Source of the DNA: Acanthochromis polyacanthus
Lineage: Eukaryota; Chordata; Actinopteri; Pomacentridae
Length of the DNA stretch: 64,000 bases
Direction of reading: 5' to 3'
Assembly (NCBI RefSeq): GCF_021347895.1
Contig: NC_067121.1
Span: 34,211,974-34,275,973, forward strand
In this document: positions 24,648 to 37,500 of the stretch, one piece after another
How the letters are laid out: each line of letters starts with the position of its first letter
Numbering within the stretch: the stretch's first letter is position 1
Translations under genes and position numbers: made by a program
Notes under the pieces: model-generated
What the model was told of the DNA's origin: nothing
Database searches by the model: none
The model's input: only the letters and a program-made list of their open reading frames with translations

Positions 24648-25749
24648 TAGCGATGGTGAGATGAAGCCTCACGAGGCATTGAACCACTTGAGCCAATTGG
24701 TTCGAGAAAGGGTTCATTTCTTGAAGCTTCATGAGCACACGAAACCACCTACTGGTCAAGTGTATAATCACAGGCAGCTGTATCTGAACCACATGCCTGA
24801 TGCATTGAATCATTGTTCATTATGGCTGTTGGGAATGACTATGAAAAACAAAAACATGTATGATCAAATAATTTCTATAGATAAATGATCACATATGTGT
24901 ATAATCAAATATAGTTTCACGTATTCTGTGTGTGTAAATTTCCCCAAAATGGTAGTATCATATAATGTAGCAGGTTGTGTAATAATGTCTTTCTGTCACC
25001 TTAGGAAAATGACATGGCCTTATGCAGGCAGAGGACAGTTAAAGTGCTTGTGGAACTAGGAAGATTGTACTGAATATGCTTGTGTAACTTAGACAAGGAT
25101 GTACAGGAAAGGGGGGAGATTTTATTCATTTTATTAGGAAGTAACAGGTTTTCAACAGTTTCTGGTTTTAAACGACTTCTTTTTTTGACACACAATAAAC
25201 ACCTCACCTTTGAATAAAATAAACAGTGAAAAATACAATTCTTGATAAGCAAACCTAATGCGTCTGTAATAATGTTAGATTTAGCTTACCTTATTAGGAG
25301 TTAAAAAATCAAAATGTTCCCACACAGGGGAAATTTTCCACTTCCTGGTTGGCTCCTTCCTATCACCGATCTTTCTCTCCTCACTCTCCTAAATCTCCAA
25401 ACTATCTCTCTAAACTCTCCAAACTATATCCAAACTATATAAACACTATCCAAACTCTAGTATCCAGACTATCAAAACACTATCCAAACTCTAGACTGAC
25501 CACAACTCTCTATCAAAACCCACATTTTGAATGGAGCCTGAGGGGTTTATTCTGCTGTCAGACCTCGCGGCAAAATCTGAAACACTTTCCGAAGCAGTCA
25601 CGTGGTTCAGCCGGGCAACAAGGCTTCGGATGTCATCATTTTTGGCTCCTCCCCTAAATGAAGCAAGCCTCGATACGCGCTTCGTGGAAACGCCCCCTCC
25701 ATTACTCGACACACGCTTTGAAGCCTCGGCACATCTCGTAACATCACTA
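24648..25749. mobile_element. Non-autonomous hAT-type element with 8-bp duplication
   Basis: The insertion is flanked by identical 8-bp repeats, CTGAATAG, at 24640-24647 and 25750-25757. Its ends are TAGCGATGGTGAG and, on the minus strand, TAGTGATGTTACGAG, sharing TAGYGATG. An 8-bp target duplication with short terminal repeats starting YAG is characteristic of the hAT superfamily. Subterminal regions hold several GAAGCCTC, GAAGCTTC and GAGGCTTC motifs in both orientations, as hAT ends often do. At 1102 bp with no transposase-like frame, it would need a transposase from elsewhere. Removing it together with one duplication restores a continuous Tc1 sequence. Confidence 0.85.
25375..25515 (+). 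repeat. Degenerate minisatellite inside the hAT-type element
   Basis: Iterations of TCTCCAAACTAT, ATCCAAACTATA and CACTATCCAAACTCTAG with unit length of roughly 12-25 bp. Pyrimidine/A composition with few G. Internal tandem arrays are common in non-autonomous DNA transposons. Confidence 0.75.
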
Positions 25750-27883
25750 CTGAATAGCCCTTGAGAGTTCAGTTACATCCATCATTGAGAAATGGAAGGA
25801 ATGTGCCAAAAACTGAGTGACCGTGCAAGACAGATACTAATGAAGGAGGCCACCAAGACATCTATGACTCCTCTGAAGGAGTTACAAGCTTCAGAGGCTG
25901 AGATTGGAGAAACTGTGAAAACAGCTGTTGAAGCTTTCTAAGAGAAATGTGGCCACAAATATCATAAGACCAAAGAGTCTTGTTTCTGTTGACTTTAGGG
26001 CCTTTTACGTGTCTTCTGGTGAACTCTAATCAAGATTTAATATGAGATTTTTCCAACAGCAACTTTCTCTGTGTCACTGTCCCATAAAACTTTGATTGGT
26101 CTTGGTCTGATGTCTATAGCTCCTTAAGATTAGTCATAGGTGTGTTGGTGGCCTCCATCACGATTCTCTTTCTCGCTCCATGGTTTTTGAGGATGACCTG
26201 CTCTTGGAAGGTTTACCGAAGTGCCATTTTTCTTACATTTCTTTATGAAGACTTTAACTGTACTCCAAGGGATTTTCAGTGACTTAAATTTTTCTTGCAT
26301 CCATCCCCTGATTTATGTTTTTCAATAACATTTTCACAGAGTTGCTTAGAGTGTTCTTTTGTCTTCATGGTGTAGTTATACCCAGGAGCACTGACTTACC
26401 AGTGGCACGATCTTCCAGATGCAGGTGTCTTTATATCACAATCACTTGAGACACATTCACTGCAGTCAGATGATCTCCATTTTGCTAATTGTTTGACTTG
26501 AAGCACAAACTGGCTGCACCTGTGTTGAATTAGATGACTTAAATGAGGTGAATACTTATGCAATCATTTATTTCACATTTCATGTTTTACTTTTGCACAA
26601 AAGAGGCATTGTCTTTCTAAATTTTTGCTTAGAAGCCAAAATAAATTGATGATGATTGAATCTTAGAAAGCAATAAAAAGGGAAAAGTTACAATAAGGGT
26701 GAACACTTTTAAAGACACTGTATCTACTGACATAAACACCTGTAGTTGCTCCCCCAAAACAACTGCAAAGTAATCTGCTTGGAAGTGGATTGCGATTCGT
26801 CTTTGCAGGATGTCTTTGTCTGCTTGTTTAGTTTGCTACAGAGTGTGATCTTTCACACCAGTCTAAAGTTGCTTTCACACCTAACCTGTTCATTTTAGTA
26901 CAAACTCTGGTGCCCATTTAGTGCGGGTTCGTATAGGCGGGTGAAGATTGAATGCTTCCAACTGAGCTCTTTGCAGCATGAAAACAAGCGTGAAGCAGGC
27001 CAACCACAGCACTGTGTGATAACGAATTTATGATTTTACCAACTACTGTTAAATCCATCTGCTTCCCATGAACTGCCAATAAATCCATCTTCTGATGTGT
27101 AGGGAAACACAGGCTCTATTCAATTAATATTATTTTGGAGGCACCATATACATTATTTTCTACTGGAGGTGTGCCCAGTCAGTCCTGTCTATTAGAGCAG
27201 TTTTCCAGTGAAAAGTACGAGAAATGTTGTGATTGTTGTGGTACAAAATACATCTTTTCTTTCTTGTTTCTGCCTCTTCATCTCTGTAATCAGTAGTTAA
27301 TTTGTTTAGTTAATTTATTGGTCCAATTGGAGCACCCCATTGCTCCCACAGCACCAACAACCACAATGGGTTGATGGAATTAACAAGAGTAGACGTACTG
27401 TGGTCATTTTGCTATCGAGGTGGATTGCTTCTCTCCTCAAATCACCTACTGTCCGTAGAGGGCCTGTGGTGCTGTGAACATTTACAGAAATTAGTAGTCT
27501 CTCTGCCATCAGTTCTTTCAGCTTTCTGTTTCTATGGCAGTGTGGGATTCAACTGATCTAAGATTGATGAGCACAGAAATAAAAGAACAATGGGGAGTTT
27601 GCTATTTTAGACTATATGGTGAATCCAAGAAGCAAAAGGCTCCTTGAGTTCACTGAAGAAGCTGTTTCAATTCTTAAAACCCTGACGGAGAAGGTTAGTT
27701 GCTTTTTTACTGAAGCTCCAACGATTACTATGACCTGGATGACTGAGAATCAACACAGACCTGTTTGGTGAATGATTTAGAAAAGACTGCTATTGGATGA
27801 GGATATCCTTGGGCAGCAAAATGGTGCTTGTTGTCCTGTTTGACTTGAGCCAGTTGACATTTGTTTTCTCTAAGTTGAACAGT

Positions 27884-27950
27884 CAGCTCTGATAGATAGA
27901 TGGATGGATGGACAGATAGTTTATTCACCCTCTTGGGGACCCACAGAGTA
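27884..27950 (-). repeat. Possible LINE/SINE 3' tail with GATA/GATG repeat
   Basis: GATAGATAGATGGATGGATG followed by TAGTTTATTCACCCTCTTGG. On the minus strand this is a GTGAATAAACTATC-type end with an ATCT/ATCC tail, the usual look of a fish retroposon 3' end. No body can be assigned, so confidence is limited. Confidence 0.4.
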
Positions 27951-30679
27951 CTTTTTGTCAGGGCTGCTCACAAGTACCTATGCCAGAGTGGGTTCTTTAT
28001 ATCCCTTGAAAACAGCCCTGGAAGAGGTTATACTGTGGTGGTTGTTGTGGTCGGAACATGCACAGATTTTCAGGCCACTACTAAACGTCCTGCAGTGGGC
28101 GTATAAGGTCCTGTTATCTTAGTGATGTTTAATAATAAGTTGTATTTCTGTGAGTTCTTTGTGACCATCAAAGTAGTTAAATAAGCTGCTGTCAGTCACT
28201 CAAACTAGATTTTCCCTCCATACATCTACGTAGTGCTGATGGGCACGATGACAGGACCAGTACCATTCAGTGAATTCACCCATTCATGCACTTTCTACTG
28301 GAGTAAAGCTCTTGGCTTATTTGTTTGTGAGCGCGAACATAACTCGCACCAGAACAGAAAAGCCAGAATGTCACACCTTATTCCCTCACCCCAGCCAAAG
28401 GAACTTCACTACAGGTTATTTTGCTCCCAGCAGAGTGTGACTGACAACCTTAACCATCCTAAGTGAACCAGCCCAAACAGGCGCCTGCAGCAGAGTCAGT
28501 CTGAACCCTACCAGTAAGTGTTAGTCGTGAAAACATCCCAAAAGGTCGCATTTAAAAGTTTGATACGTGTCTGTTTGTAAAGGTAGCTCTGTTCTTCTAA
28601 TATTGCCTAAGTGAACTCATTTATGTGACTCCAGTTCCTATACTTGTTATTAGTCCATTGATTGTTTGTAAGAGCTCTGGCTAAAACTGCCATTACTGGT
28701 CAGACCTCGAGGCTCGCTAAGTGGCTTCTCTGTTGTTTAAATAATCATCTCAATGGCGGTGGAACCACAACAATTTAAATTCATTATTCCGTCTTGTTTG
28801 TTTGGCTGTTTTGGGAGCTGTAGACCACTTTCTTTATTTCTGTCCAATTTGCATACATCATTGAAGCAGTCTGTATAGTCATTTACTGAAGCGGTTATTA
28901 CAGGTTACAACTCTGGGACAGATTTTGTACAAAGGCAGCTACAGATAGAAGGACTTTCATCTGAGACAAACACAGTCTTTATTTATGCGTTTGTGTGAGT
29001 TTGTGTCGTGTGTACGGTTTGTTCTGCTTGGGCTAAATGAAGTTATATTTGAAAGGGGATTAAGTATCAGCTGGCGTACGGACTCATAAACAGTTATTGT
29101 CTTGATCCACCGCTCGCAGACCCCTTTATCTTTGTCATTGTTAGCGTCTCCCATATCGCTACCCATTCTCTTACAATCCCTCCGTTCGCTATAATCTCAA
29201 TTTAAAGCTCCTCCTCTGACCACAGCAGAAGCCAATTCATTTTAAAGCCCCAAGATTACACAACTGCCCTTCTCCGTATCTCAACCTCTTCATCTCTCAC
29301 TCTCCAGCTCTCTCTTCGCTAATCCGAGTATCTTATCGCTCAGCTTTGACTGTCTCCCAACTGTCTGATTCTTTCTCTCACTGTCTGACTCTTCCTGCAT
29401 CCTTCCTCCCTCCTTCTCCTCCCTCCCTCGCCCACTGCTTCCTTGACTTTGCCTTTGTGCTCTCCGCACCGCCCCGTCTCGAACCCTCTTTTCACAATTA
29501 GGACTTCAGATTGAGTTTATTGGTATGACAGGCTATCATCAGCAGAAGCTGCAAAGCGTAATGGGTGCAGGCGCGCACCCCCACACTAGCACCCGTAGTT
29601 CAGTATAAAGCGATGCAGGCAGCACACAAACACACACACACATGCACACGCACGCACACATGCACACAGTCTCTTTCACAGCTGATTGAGCATTCACTCC
29701 CTGCGTGCTCCGTCCTCTCCGTCTGTAAAGAAAGTGAGAGAGTAAGAGTGCCGACTCGGACCTCAGTAGATAGAAACTAATGACTGTCTGATTAATTCAT
29801 TAGCCTGACACTTTATTGCCTGTCTGCTGGACTCATAGCTGTTTACTTTTTTATTTTTTATTTTAGACCGGCCTCACGCACACACTCCACCCACGACACT
29901 CTGGCGTTTTCTCCTCATTTTCCACTTCATCTCCACAGCGTCAGAAATAATAACAAAAAATGATGATGTTTTAAGCTCGCCAAAGCAAGATGATACTGTC
30001 CTCGAGCACTCGCTGGCCGGCTCTCACAGTATTTTTTCTCATCTTCATCAAATCCTTTTGTCTCGATGACAATCTCCAGCCTCAGCCGAGCCAACTGCTG
30101 CGAAGGCCGACTTTTTAAAGCCTTTCTTGGCCGATGCGCGCGGAACAAGGACCTATTCCCTCGCTGGCCTTTGTGAATTCAGATTGATCCACTGGCTGAT
30201 TGGTGATTAGCTGGCCACTTAATTCGAGCTTTAGTCAAACCTGGAAACAAAGTGCTTTTCAGAGCCACTCCAGTTGGCCAAGGAGTTTGAAGAGTGAGAT
30301 GAAAGAGCAACTGGCTTTTAGAAAGGCGAAGTTAGCTAGCTTGGCATGAAGCAAATGGATCTGAAGAGTAAAGGAGAAAAAAAAAGACAGAACGAGCAGA
30401 GAAATATGGAGTGGAGGGTAAGATGAAAAAACACTGAGAGAAAGAGGGAGCCATCCTAAATGAGAACAGTAACCTGTGGGGAGTGATAAGAGCTGGCAGA
30501 TGGATAGAGTGATAAATAGACAGATGGGTAGTTAGATAGATGGAGGGGACTGATTTGCTGAGATGGAGAGGTTCGGAGAGATGATGGGCAGATGGGGTAA
30601 AGAGATATTGTAGAAGACGGGCGAAACTTTCTCGCCGTGCAAACACTTTAAGGCTCGCCGTTGTGGTTTTTTTTTTGGG

Positions 30680-31620
30680 TTACTTCGCCAGTCACTCATC
30701 CTCCTCTCTATTCTCTCTCCCTCGTTTGGCCTCTGTCTCCCACTGTCACTCACCCTCCTCCTCCTCCTCCTCGTCTCCCTCTCGCTGTCTTCGTCTCAGC
30801 CACCACTGCACTCACGGGATATTTTTAATAGAATTAGGCTGCTCTTGTTATCAGTGGAGCGGGTAGCCACGGAGTGAGGCGAGATTGAAACAGCGATTTC
30901 CAATTTGAGATTGTGTCACACACATCTCCCTGTGCCCAGATAGCATCAACGAATCACCACCACCATCTCCCTCACTCACTTTGTCCCTCTTTTGCCTCCC
31001 TCTCTCTCTCTCTCTCTCTCTCCCTCCCCCCGCTCTCTCAGACATCTCTTGCCGGATATTTTCGGCTCGCTCGGGCCTTCCGCACATGCAGGACTAACAT
31101 CTAAATGCATACATGCTCCCTCTCTGTCATTCCGGATTCGCTGGCTTCTCATGACAGTTTATCTCCTTGTCTCTTTCGCTCTCATCTGGGGCGCATACAG
31201 AACACATCTCTCTTTCTTCTCCCCAAGTCCTGTCTGTCCTCGGACTCACTTAGTTCCTCCAAATGCGGCTCTGCTTTCGCTGTATTTCTTTTGGTTTCTT
31301 TCTTTTCTTTTCTTTTTTTTTTTTACACTCGGCGCTCATGTCTTTCCCACTCCTCCCACACTTGCTCATTCCTCGTGCTTCCACCTCTCCGTTTTGCGTC
31401 GTCTCCTCTCCCGTTACTTCGCATCTCTCCTCCCACACTGCCTCCACTTCCTCCGCCCGCCCTCACCAATTTCCGCCTCCCTTTCTCTTTTCATCTCGTC
31501 CGGTGTCACTCTCTCTATCCCCCATGAATATTTTTCTCCTCCCCTCATCCTTCATTCTCTTGCTCCCTCGCCTCATCCTTTCTTCTCTGCTGCCTCAAAG
31601 CATTGGATCCCTTTGACTTG
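30680..31620. other. Long pyrimidine-rich tract, plus strand
   Basis: About 0.9 kb with strong C+T bias, including TCC repeats at about 30750-30770, a TC array at 30998-31022 and T runs at 31311-31324. Bias of this kind removes most stop codons and yields long translated frames rich in S, L, P and F on one strand and in E, R and G on the other. These are not genes. Mirror-repeat parts may form triplex DNA. Confidence 0.7.
30998..31022. repeat. (TC)n microsatellite
   Basis: About 12 uninterrupted TC units within the pyrimidine-rich tract. Confidence 0.95.
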
Positions 31621-33054
31621 TCTTGTCAGGTCTTTGGATTTCTGTCTTCCCTCCAGAGATATATAGTGTGTGTTCATGCAGTACAGTCCGTGTGTGAGTT
31701 TTGTGTTGGAGAGGGGAGATTGATGTTATGCGTGGGTGTTTGTCAGGTCATTTCCTGGTTCCCATGGCCAGAGGGTCTTTTCTCCTCACCACAATGCCAT
31801 AACTTCACCTTTTGAAACAAAAAAAGCTCAAGAGAAGTGCTGCCTAACATGTAGCCATTCTTTAATATCCTCCTTCCATTAGCCATGCCAGCCTCAGCAA
31901 CCTTGATTCTCCCTCTCCATTTAAACAACTTTATTCTTCTCCATGCCAACGTTTGTCTCATCACATTAAATGCCAAATTCACAGCGTGTGAACGTTTCCT
32001 GTTATACACCCTCTCAACTTCTTCACAGAGATAAATACAAAAATTGACTGGTGAGCGCCAGTACTCTCTCCTTCATGAATTGAAAAATATCATGCAACTC
32101 TTTGTGGACTTTTCCAGAAGCTTGAAGTCTATGCTAAGAAAATTCAAATGAAACAGAAGGACAGGTCTTAGGTCTTCGCATTGTGTACATAAAAGAATAA
32201 ACGAGGCTTCTTATAGGCAGAAAGTCTGATCGGACTTTTTGAATTATTCAAATTTTCAAGCATAGGGGTTAACAGTTCAAAGATCTGCAGTAGAAGCTGC
32301 TAAACTAAGTTCTTATAATATAAGCATTGTTACACTATATACACCCACGCACACACATGGGTGTACGTGTGCTGCCACAGAGTGAAATTTGTCTCCTTTT
32401 TTTCAGCCATTTAAACAGTATCATTAACTACCCTTTCATGTCAGTTAACGGCTCCTAAAGCGTCTCCCTGTATAATAAGAGTTTTTCAATATTAGCTGAC
32501 AAACGCCCACATGCACCTGCATGAGCTCATAAGCCTCCTGTGTGCTACAGTATAGCAAAACACCACTGATATGTTCATCTGTGCGCTCAAATTTCACTGC
32601 TGAGCTTCTGTTCATGCGTTAAAGGGGAACATGAAATGTTTTCCTTTTAATTGCATTTGGAAATCCACTGGCTAAAGTAAGTCCTTACCCTAAAGACTGC
32701 CTGAGGCTCTAATGATGTAAAGCAGTGGAGTCAAGAAAAGGTGACACAATGCTTTAGTCTATGCTTCATTTGAAACTACTCTACTTTTATGTTTCTGGCC
32801 ATGTGTGTGCATATGTATGAATCATTTTTAAAGTGAATTGGAGTCATTCTAAAGGGCTTGAATGGTGCGTTTTCTTATCTGGTTTTTCTTTTCGATATTC
32901 ACATTCATTTTGTCGATGCTAAAAGCTCCCCAAGAAAGCTAGTGAGTGGGAAACGAGGTTGGAAGGTTTGTCAGAATGGTATTATCAAGGTTATGCTTAA
33001 ATTTTTATTTTTTTAAAAATTGCTTTTCTGAAGTTAGTTTTATTAAATATGTGT

Positions 33055-33059
<5 letters not shown>

Positions 33060-33086
<27 letters not shown>
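33060..33086. repeat. A27 homopolymer
   Basis: Twenty-seven consecutive A. It could be the tail of a retroposon, but the upstream DNA shows no recognisable body and no clear target duplication. Confidence 0.95.
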
Positions 33087-33087
<1 letters not shown>

Positions 33088-34420
33088 CATAGCTCTCAAC
33101 CTGTACAGAATGTCAGTAAATTATAATTGCTAAAGGACATAAAATCAAATGGATGATAAAGCATATTTTTTGCATAGAAAAACTGTTCTCCAAAGCATGG
33201 CTCCACCTCACTCTGATACACTTTAAAAAAAAAATCTTTAAATGAATCGCAGTCATGTTGGGCAGTGCTAAGCCCAGGATGCTGCAATGATGTCTAAATA
33301 AATGTCAACGGGAACTTATTGAGGTGGAATATTCTCGGAAAATGAGGCTTCTCGCATGACTGCTGGAAAAACATGCAAGAACGCTTGTGCTACAGGGAAA
33401 AATAGTGAAAAAAAGAAATCGCCAGCAGCACCAGTTGGACTTGCCTTATTGCACAATCCAAATCTTTGTCAAAACTTGTTATTTTCAACTTGTAGGTTGC
33501 TGCTCAGAGGGGATTTTAAAAATGCAGGTAGTGGAGAATGGCCAGTGTCAGGCTTACACTTGCAGTCAACATGTGTTGAGTCAAATTCTGAAAGGAAAAA
33601 AAAAACCTTTTGGTAAAAATTCAGACATGGTGCACTTCAGCCATCAGCAGATTGTGTTGCTCTGTGAAGTTGCAAAGCATAACTTCATCCTGTGCTACAT
33701 TTGCCGGGCATCGGCTTTGAGACGCACAAACATCGAGATCTGTGGCTGGCTCTCCCTCTGATGTGTATTCCTCTGGTGCAGTTTGGATTTAACTTTTTTT
33801 TTTTGCATCATACACACTGGACCCTGCCACTTTGATGTCTCACACACAGACTAGACAGTTTGTGTATTTCTTATTTTTTGCATCAGGAGCTTTTGCAACA
33901 TAGCTTTTGTTGATTTTCTTTCTTATAAAATTGGAATATCGAATACATTTTGCTGCCATTTATAAATCCTATCAATCACTTGTGGATTTAACGGGTCTTT
34001 CTATTCCACTTGACGTGATTGGACAAAACACAGTGTCCCAAAATAATAATATGGTGCTAACTTTGTACAACTACAATGTGTAAAAAAAAAAGGCCGTAAT
34101 TAGCTGTTTCAACTGTTTAACATTATTGAAACAACTTGTTACCAAGTGAAACTAGATACAAACAGGAAAAAGCAAAGAGATCTTTCTAATAGTAGCTGAA
34201 TCAAGTTTTTTTTAAAATGAATTTTATTTCACATGTAAGAGCTAGCAATGTATGCTTTACAAATATTTCTCAACACAATTTGACTTTCTGTAGTCCTCTG
34301 TAGTAAATATTATGCTACCAGAACATAAAAATCTAGTTTTTATCCTGCTAACATGCCCACCAGGTGTTTTTTATTTGATTGAGGACATACTGTATCATCA
34401 GCAGGAAAAACAGTTACTGC
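33087..34420. other. No feature seen
   Basis: AT-rich DNA with overlapping short frames (33356-33616 and 33387-33761, plus) that have no recognised domain. Confidence 0.5.
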
Positions 34421-34560
34421 CATGGCTGAGTATTTTTCTCTTGAAGCTGCAGTGTGTCTGACAGTCTCAAAACATGGATTCAGACTTCCAGGATTTCATA
34501 TCTAACAAACCTAAATAACCAATCCTGTCAACTTTAAGGGTGGAATTTTCTAAATCATTC
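34421..34560 (+). repeat. Dispersed repeat, copy 1 (partner near 63226)
   Basis: CATGGCTGAG, then GACAGTCTCAAAA, GGATTCAGACTT and ATATCTAACAAACC occur in the same order and spacing at about 63234-63326, which has CATGGCTGAG, GACAGTCTCAAAAA, AGATTCAGACTT and ATATGCAACAAACC. No coding capacity and no visible terminal repeats. Class unassigned. Confidence 0.65.
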
Positions 34561-37500
34561 ACACATGCATCATTGGATTTTACCAGTATTTGACAGATCA
34601 CAATGAAAACATTAAAACAAATAACTTACTGTGATAAACAGTGACCCTATGCACACATCTATAGGCACACGCACACTCTACTATTACACTGAACTGAACT
34701 GTTTAGTCATGAATGATGCGCTTCCAATGGAAGTGATTTGATTACGCCGGCACGTTTGTCCTCAGATATTTTACCTTCCACCTCTCTGTCTCTTTCCTTT
34801 CCCCTCCCACCGTGGAAATCCATTTCCCTCTGAAAGTGACACTTTAAAAGGTTGATAGCTCTTTGGCCGGGTCTCAGAGCCTCAGATCGATGGCTGGCGG
34901 AGAGCAGCCTCGAGGTACTACGTGTCTTGTGTCTCCGGACACAGGAGTTGAAGTCAACACACCAGGTGAAGATGCTTTTCGATTTGTTGCCACCACATGA
35001 TCCTCATGTCCCCGTAGATGGGAAATGGACGTCGGTGACATTTTGTAGCTCTTTCCAGTGGTGCTCTGAAAACACGCAGGGCCGTGTTAGAGAGGCTGGT
35101 TAGATTAGAGTTTACAGAACTGTAGAGACAAAAGGAAACACTCACACTCAGACAGGAAACAGTAAAAAGACAGTCTTATGAAAATTCATATTTTTGAAAT
35201 GTACTCACTTACGTTAATTAAATGGGACAACATTTTGGGTTAAAAAGAAAGACAAAATCTCTAAATCTGCTTCTTTTTTTTGCCAAGAAAGTTCCCTCAG
35301 TGCCGCCTTTCTCCTGCTGTTTCTTTCTGCCATAAATCTTTCCCCTGAAACATTGCTTTGCAATCAGAGTGCACATTCTGGCTCCTATAATTACTCTACC
35401 TCTTCTGTTCAGCTCACTGCTTCTGAACAAAGTTGCAGTGAAAATAGAACCCATTTTTATTTTGACAATGGCTGCTGAGGTGTGGAGCTGATTGAGCAGA
35501 GCGGAAGATGAGGGAGACATGCAGGGGGAGTCTGGCTGTGCTCTGCCTGAAGCCTGCATGAGTCTAACCAGCCCCGTGGTTACCAGTGATCTATGCACAC
35601 CACCTGGCTGCAGTTCAGCTCCTGCTGAGCTTCCCAGAGGAAGACCTTCAGCCCGCTTTCCTCCCCAAAGCGGCCCGAGTTTGGCCCCTGCATGGAGCCA
35701 AACTAGCTTTGGGGGAGCTGAGAGCTGTGGAGCAAGGATGGATAACAATCCCGGGGTAAAGCCCACCTTGAGGTGCAAAGAGTGGCATGGAAAAGTGGGA
35801 GCAAAGGCCCCCCGGAGACATGGAAGAGGGAGTGAAGCCAGAGCAGTCGGCCAAGCCTGTTTCCACACCGGCTCTACACACTCCGGGGCCTGTCACACGA
35901 TCAAACCATGGAATCAAGGACAAGAAGTAGCACAAAAGACACACACACATTTTCCCATTAGAGACACAATGTCCCCAACTATGCAACTTTATTCTCACAT
36001 TCACATGTGGAGGATCACCAGCAGTGTAAAATGGCACAGCTGAAATCAGGCTGTGCTAAAGTGTGAACAGTATAAATATTCATCAGTCATTGAGCAGCAG
36101 TGTGGAGGAGAAGCAGCAGCAGCAAAAGATCTCAAAGGGGGAACTGAGATTTTCTTTTTTATATCCTCACTGCTGTGAAATAGAGTATTATTGTGTCAGA
36201 ACATTTACTCCTGTGCAGTTGAAAATGTCATCCGTGTAACTATAGGTTAAATCTATAAGCACCTATTGCCATGAGGAGTCTTTCTCCTGGACTCTGAGAA
36301 ACCAGGCTCGTACCTTTGTGAAGCACCTCTTTGTGTTGTGTTTGTCACAGTCTCAGAGAGAAAAAAGCAGCTGTTAGCGTCCGCTCTCCTGCAGCCGGAT
36401 GATGCTCTTCCTGCCGGTGACCCCCCACAGGCGCTGGATTGTGACCCAGCACACCAGACCTCGGGGCCTCCCCTCTCCTCTCCCTCCTGTGAGCGCGCTC
36501 CGCTCATATCGCTCCATCTCTCCGAGTCTTTATCGCAAAAACACAGCACACCACATTTTAATCATGCCCCCCGAATAGAAGACACTTTTCCAATTAATGG
36601 AACTGCCGTCGTGATGCACTGTGACTCTGTGAAGCCGCAATGCGCAATCGGCCGGTAAGCCGCTGCCGCCCGCTTGATGTATGACCACCTCACAAGCTCT
36701 GAATGTGAACAAGATGGTTTTTGAAATAGAGAAATCTGTAGTGAATGAAAGCACGTTGGTGAGGCAGCAAAGAGGGAAAAAGTGAATGAGTAATGCTCCG
36801 GTGAAGCTGCTGAGTGGCCAACAGTGGATGTCTGTGGTTGTACTGGGCAGCTCTCAGGCGTGAATATATGGAATTGTATGAATGTAAAGCAGGGTATTAC
36901 GAAAAAAGAGCATGCACGCTCAGCAAAAAGCTACCCCGGATAAATAAAAAGAGGGTCAGAAGCTGCTGCCATCACTCTTAGATTGTGTCGTATAAAATCA
37001 GAAGCTATTGATAGGTCATTCGGTCTCACTGCAGACAGCCTGTTATCCTTTGCAGGCAGGCATTGAGTTCTTTCCAACAAGTGAATGACTTTAAAGAGGG
37101 TTTTGAGTTCTTGCGCCTGACACCATAAACACTGAGAGGAAGTTTAGCAATAAATGGAAGCGTTGCAGAGTTTCACTTGCCTCTGTATTGGCGCTTTATT
37201 TCCGGGATATATTTCCCAGTGTGTATTTATAACTCTGGGCTCATTCCAGCTCAGACGGGGAACTATCAGTTTTCGCAGAGACACAGCCCACAAACAAACA
37301 CGACAGCGGGGGAGACACAGTGTTTTGTGTGTTGCATGTGTGTGATTTGGGCGCGGAGACATAGTATCCGAGTCATTTGTCCTCATGTGCAAATGTATGC
37401 GCGCCCTGTTGTAAAGAGGAGCGTTCAATTTGAGGCGCCTCAGTGTGCGAGCTCACACCCGCAACAGCATCGTATTCAAACGGCATAAACACCCTCATGC

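Larger units (their letters stand above)
24238..26720. mobile_element. Head-to-head Tc1-like foldback element with nested hAT
   Basis: Both ends carry a Tc1-type 5' terminal region pointing inward. The left end is GTGCCAGTAAAAAGTATTCA. The right end, read on the minus strand, is CAGTGTCTTTAAAAGTGTTC. TA dinucleotides flank both ends (24236-24237 and 26721-26722). Each half then has the same order: GAATTAGATGA-type then AACACAGGTGCAGCCAGTT, the helix-turn-helix region and the ACACCTATGACTCCTCTGAA-type stretch. The left half is plus sense and runs to about 25935. The right half is minus sense and reaches the TCTTTGGTCT stretch before the first catalytic aspartate. Neither half has the transposase 3' portion. 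The left half is interrupted by the insertion at 24648-25749. Confidence 0.85.
26723..33059. other. No gene seen; strand-asymmetric tracts
   Basis: No coding gene supported. Positions 29150-29500 and 30680-31620 are pyrimidine-rich on the plus strand, which explains long overlapping stop-poor frames there (up to 224 residues). Positions 27100-27550 and 31800-32900 show nothing I can classify. Positions 30000-30260 are CG-containing and look single-copy. Confidence 0.5.

Noticed and set aside
30992..31666. 224-residue S/L/P/F-rich open frame
   Set aside because: It is generated by the pyrimidine tract, with similar frames in the other phases, so it is a compositional artefact.
32615..32640. 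TTAAAGGGGAAC resembling the MITE end at 41025
   Set aside because: No matching inverted end or second TTAA with the complementary sequence was found nearby. A short word match alone is not enough.
33060..33086. Poly(A) tail of a processed pseudogene
   Set aside because: No gene-like sequence lies upstream and no flanking target duplication was seen.
35218..36043. Overlapping antisense open frames of 216 and 183 residues
   Set aside because: GC-rich DNA lowers stop density on both strands. Neither translation resembles a known family, and both cannot be read as genes together. No splice structure or poly(A) context supports either.
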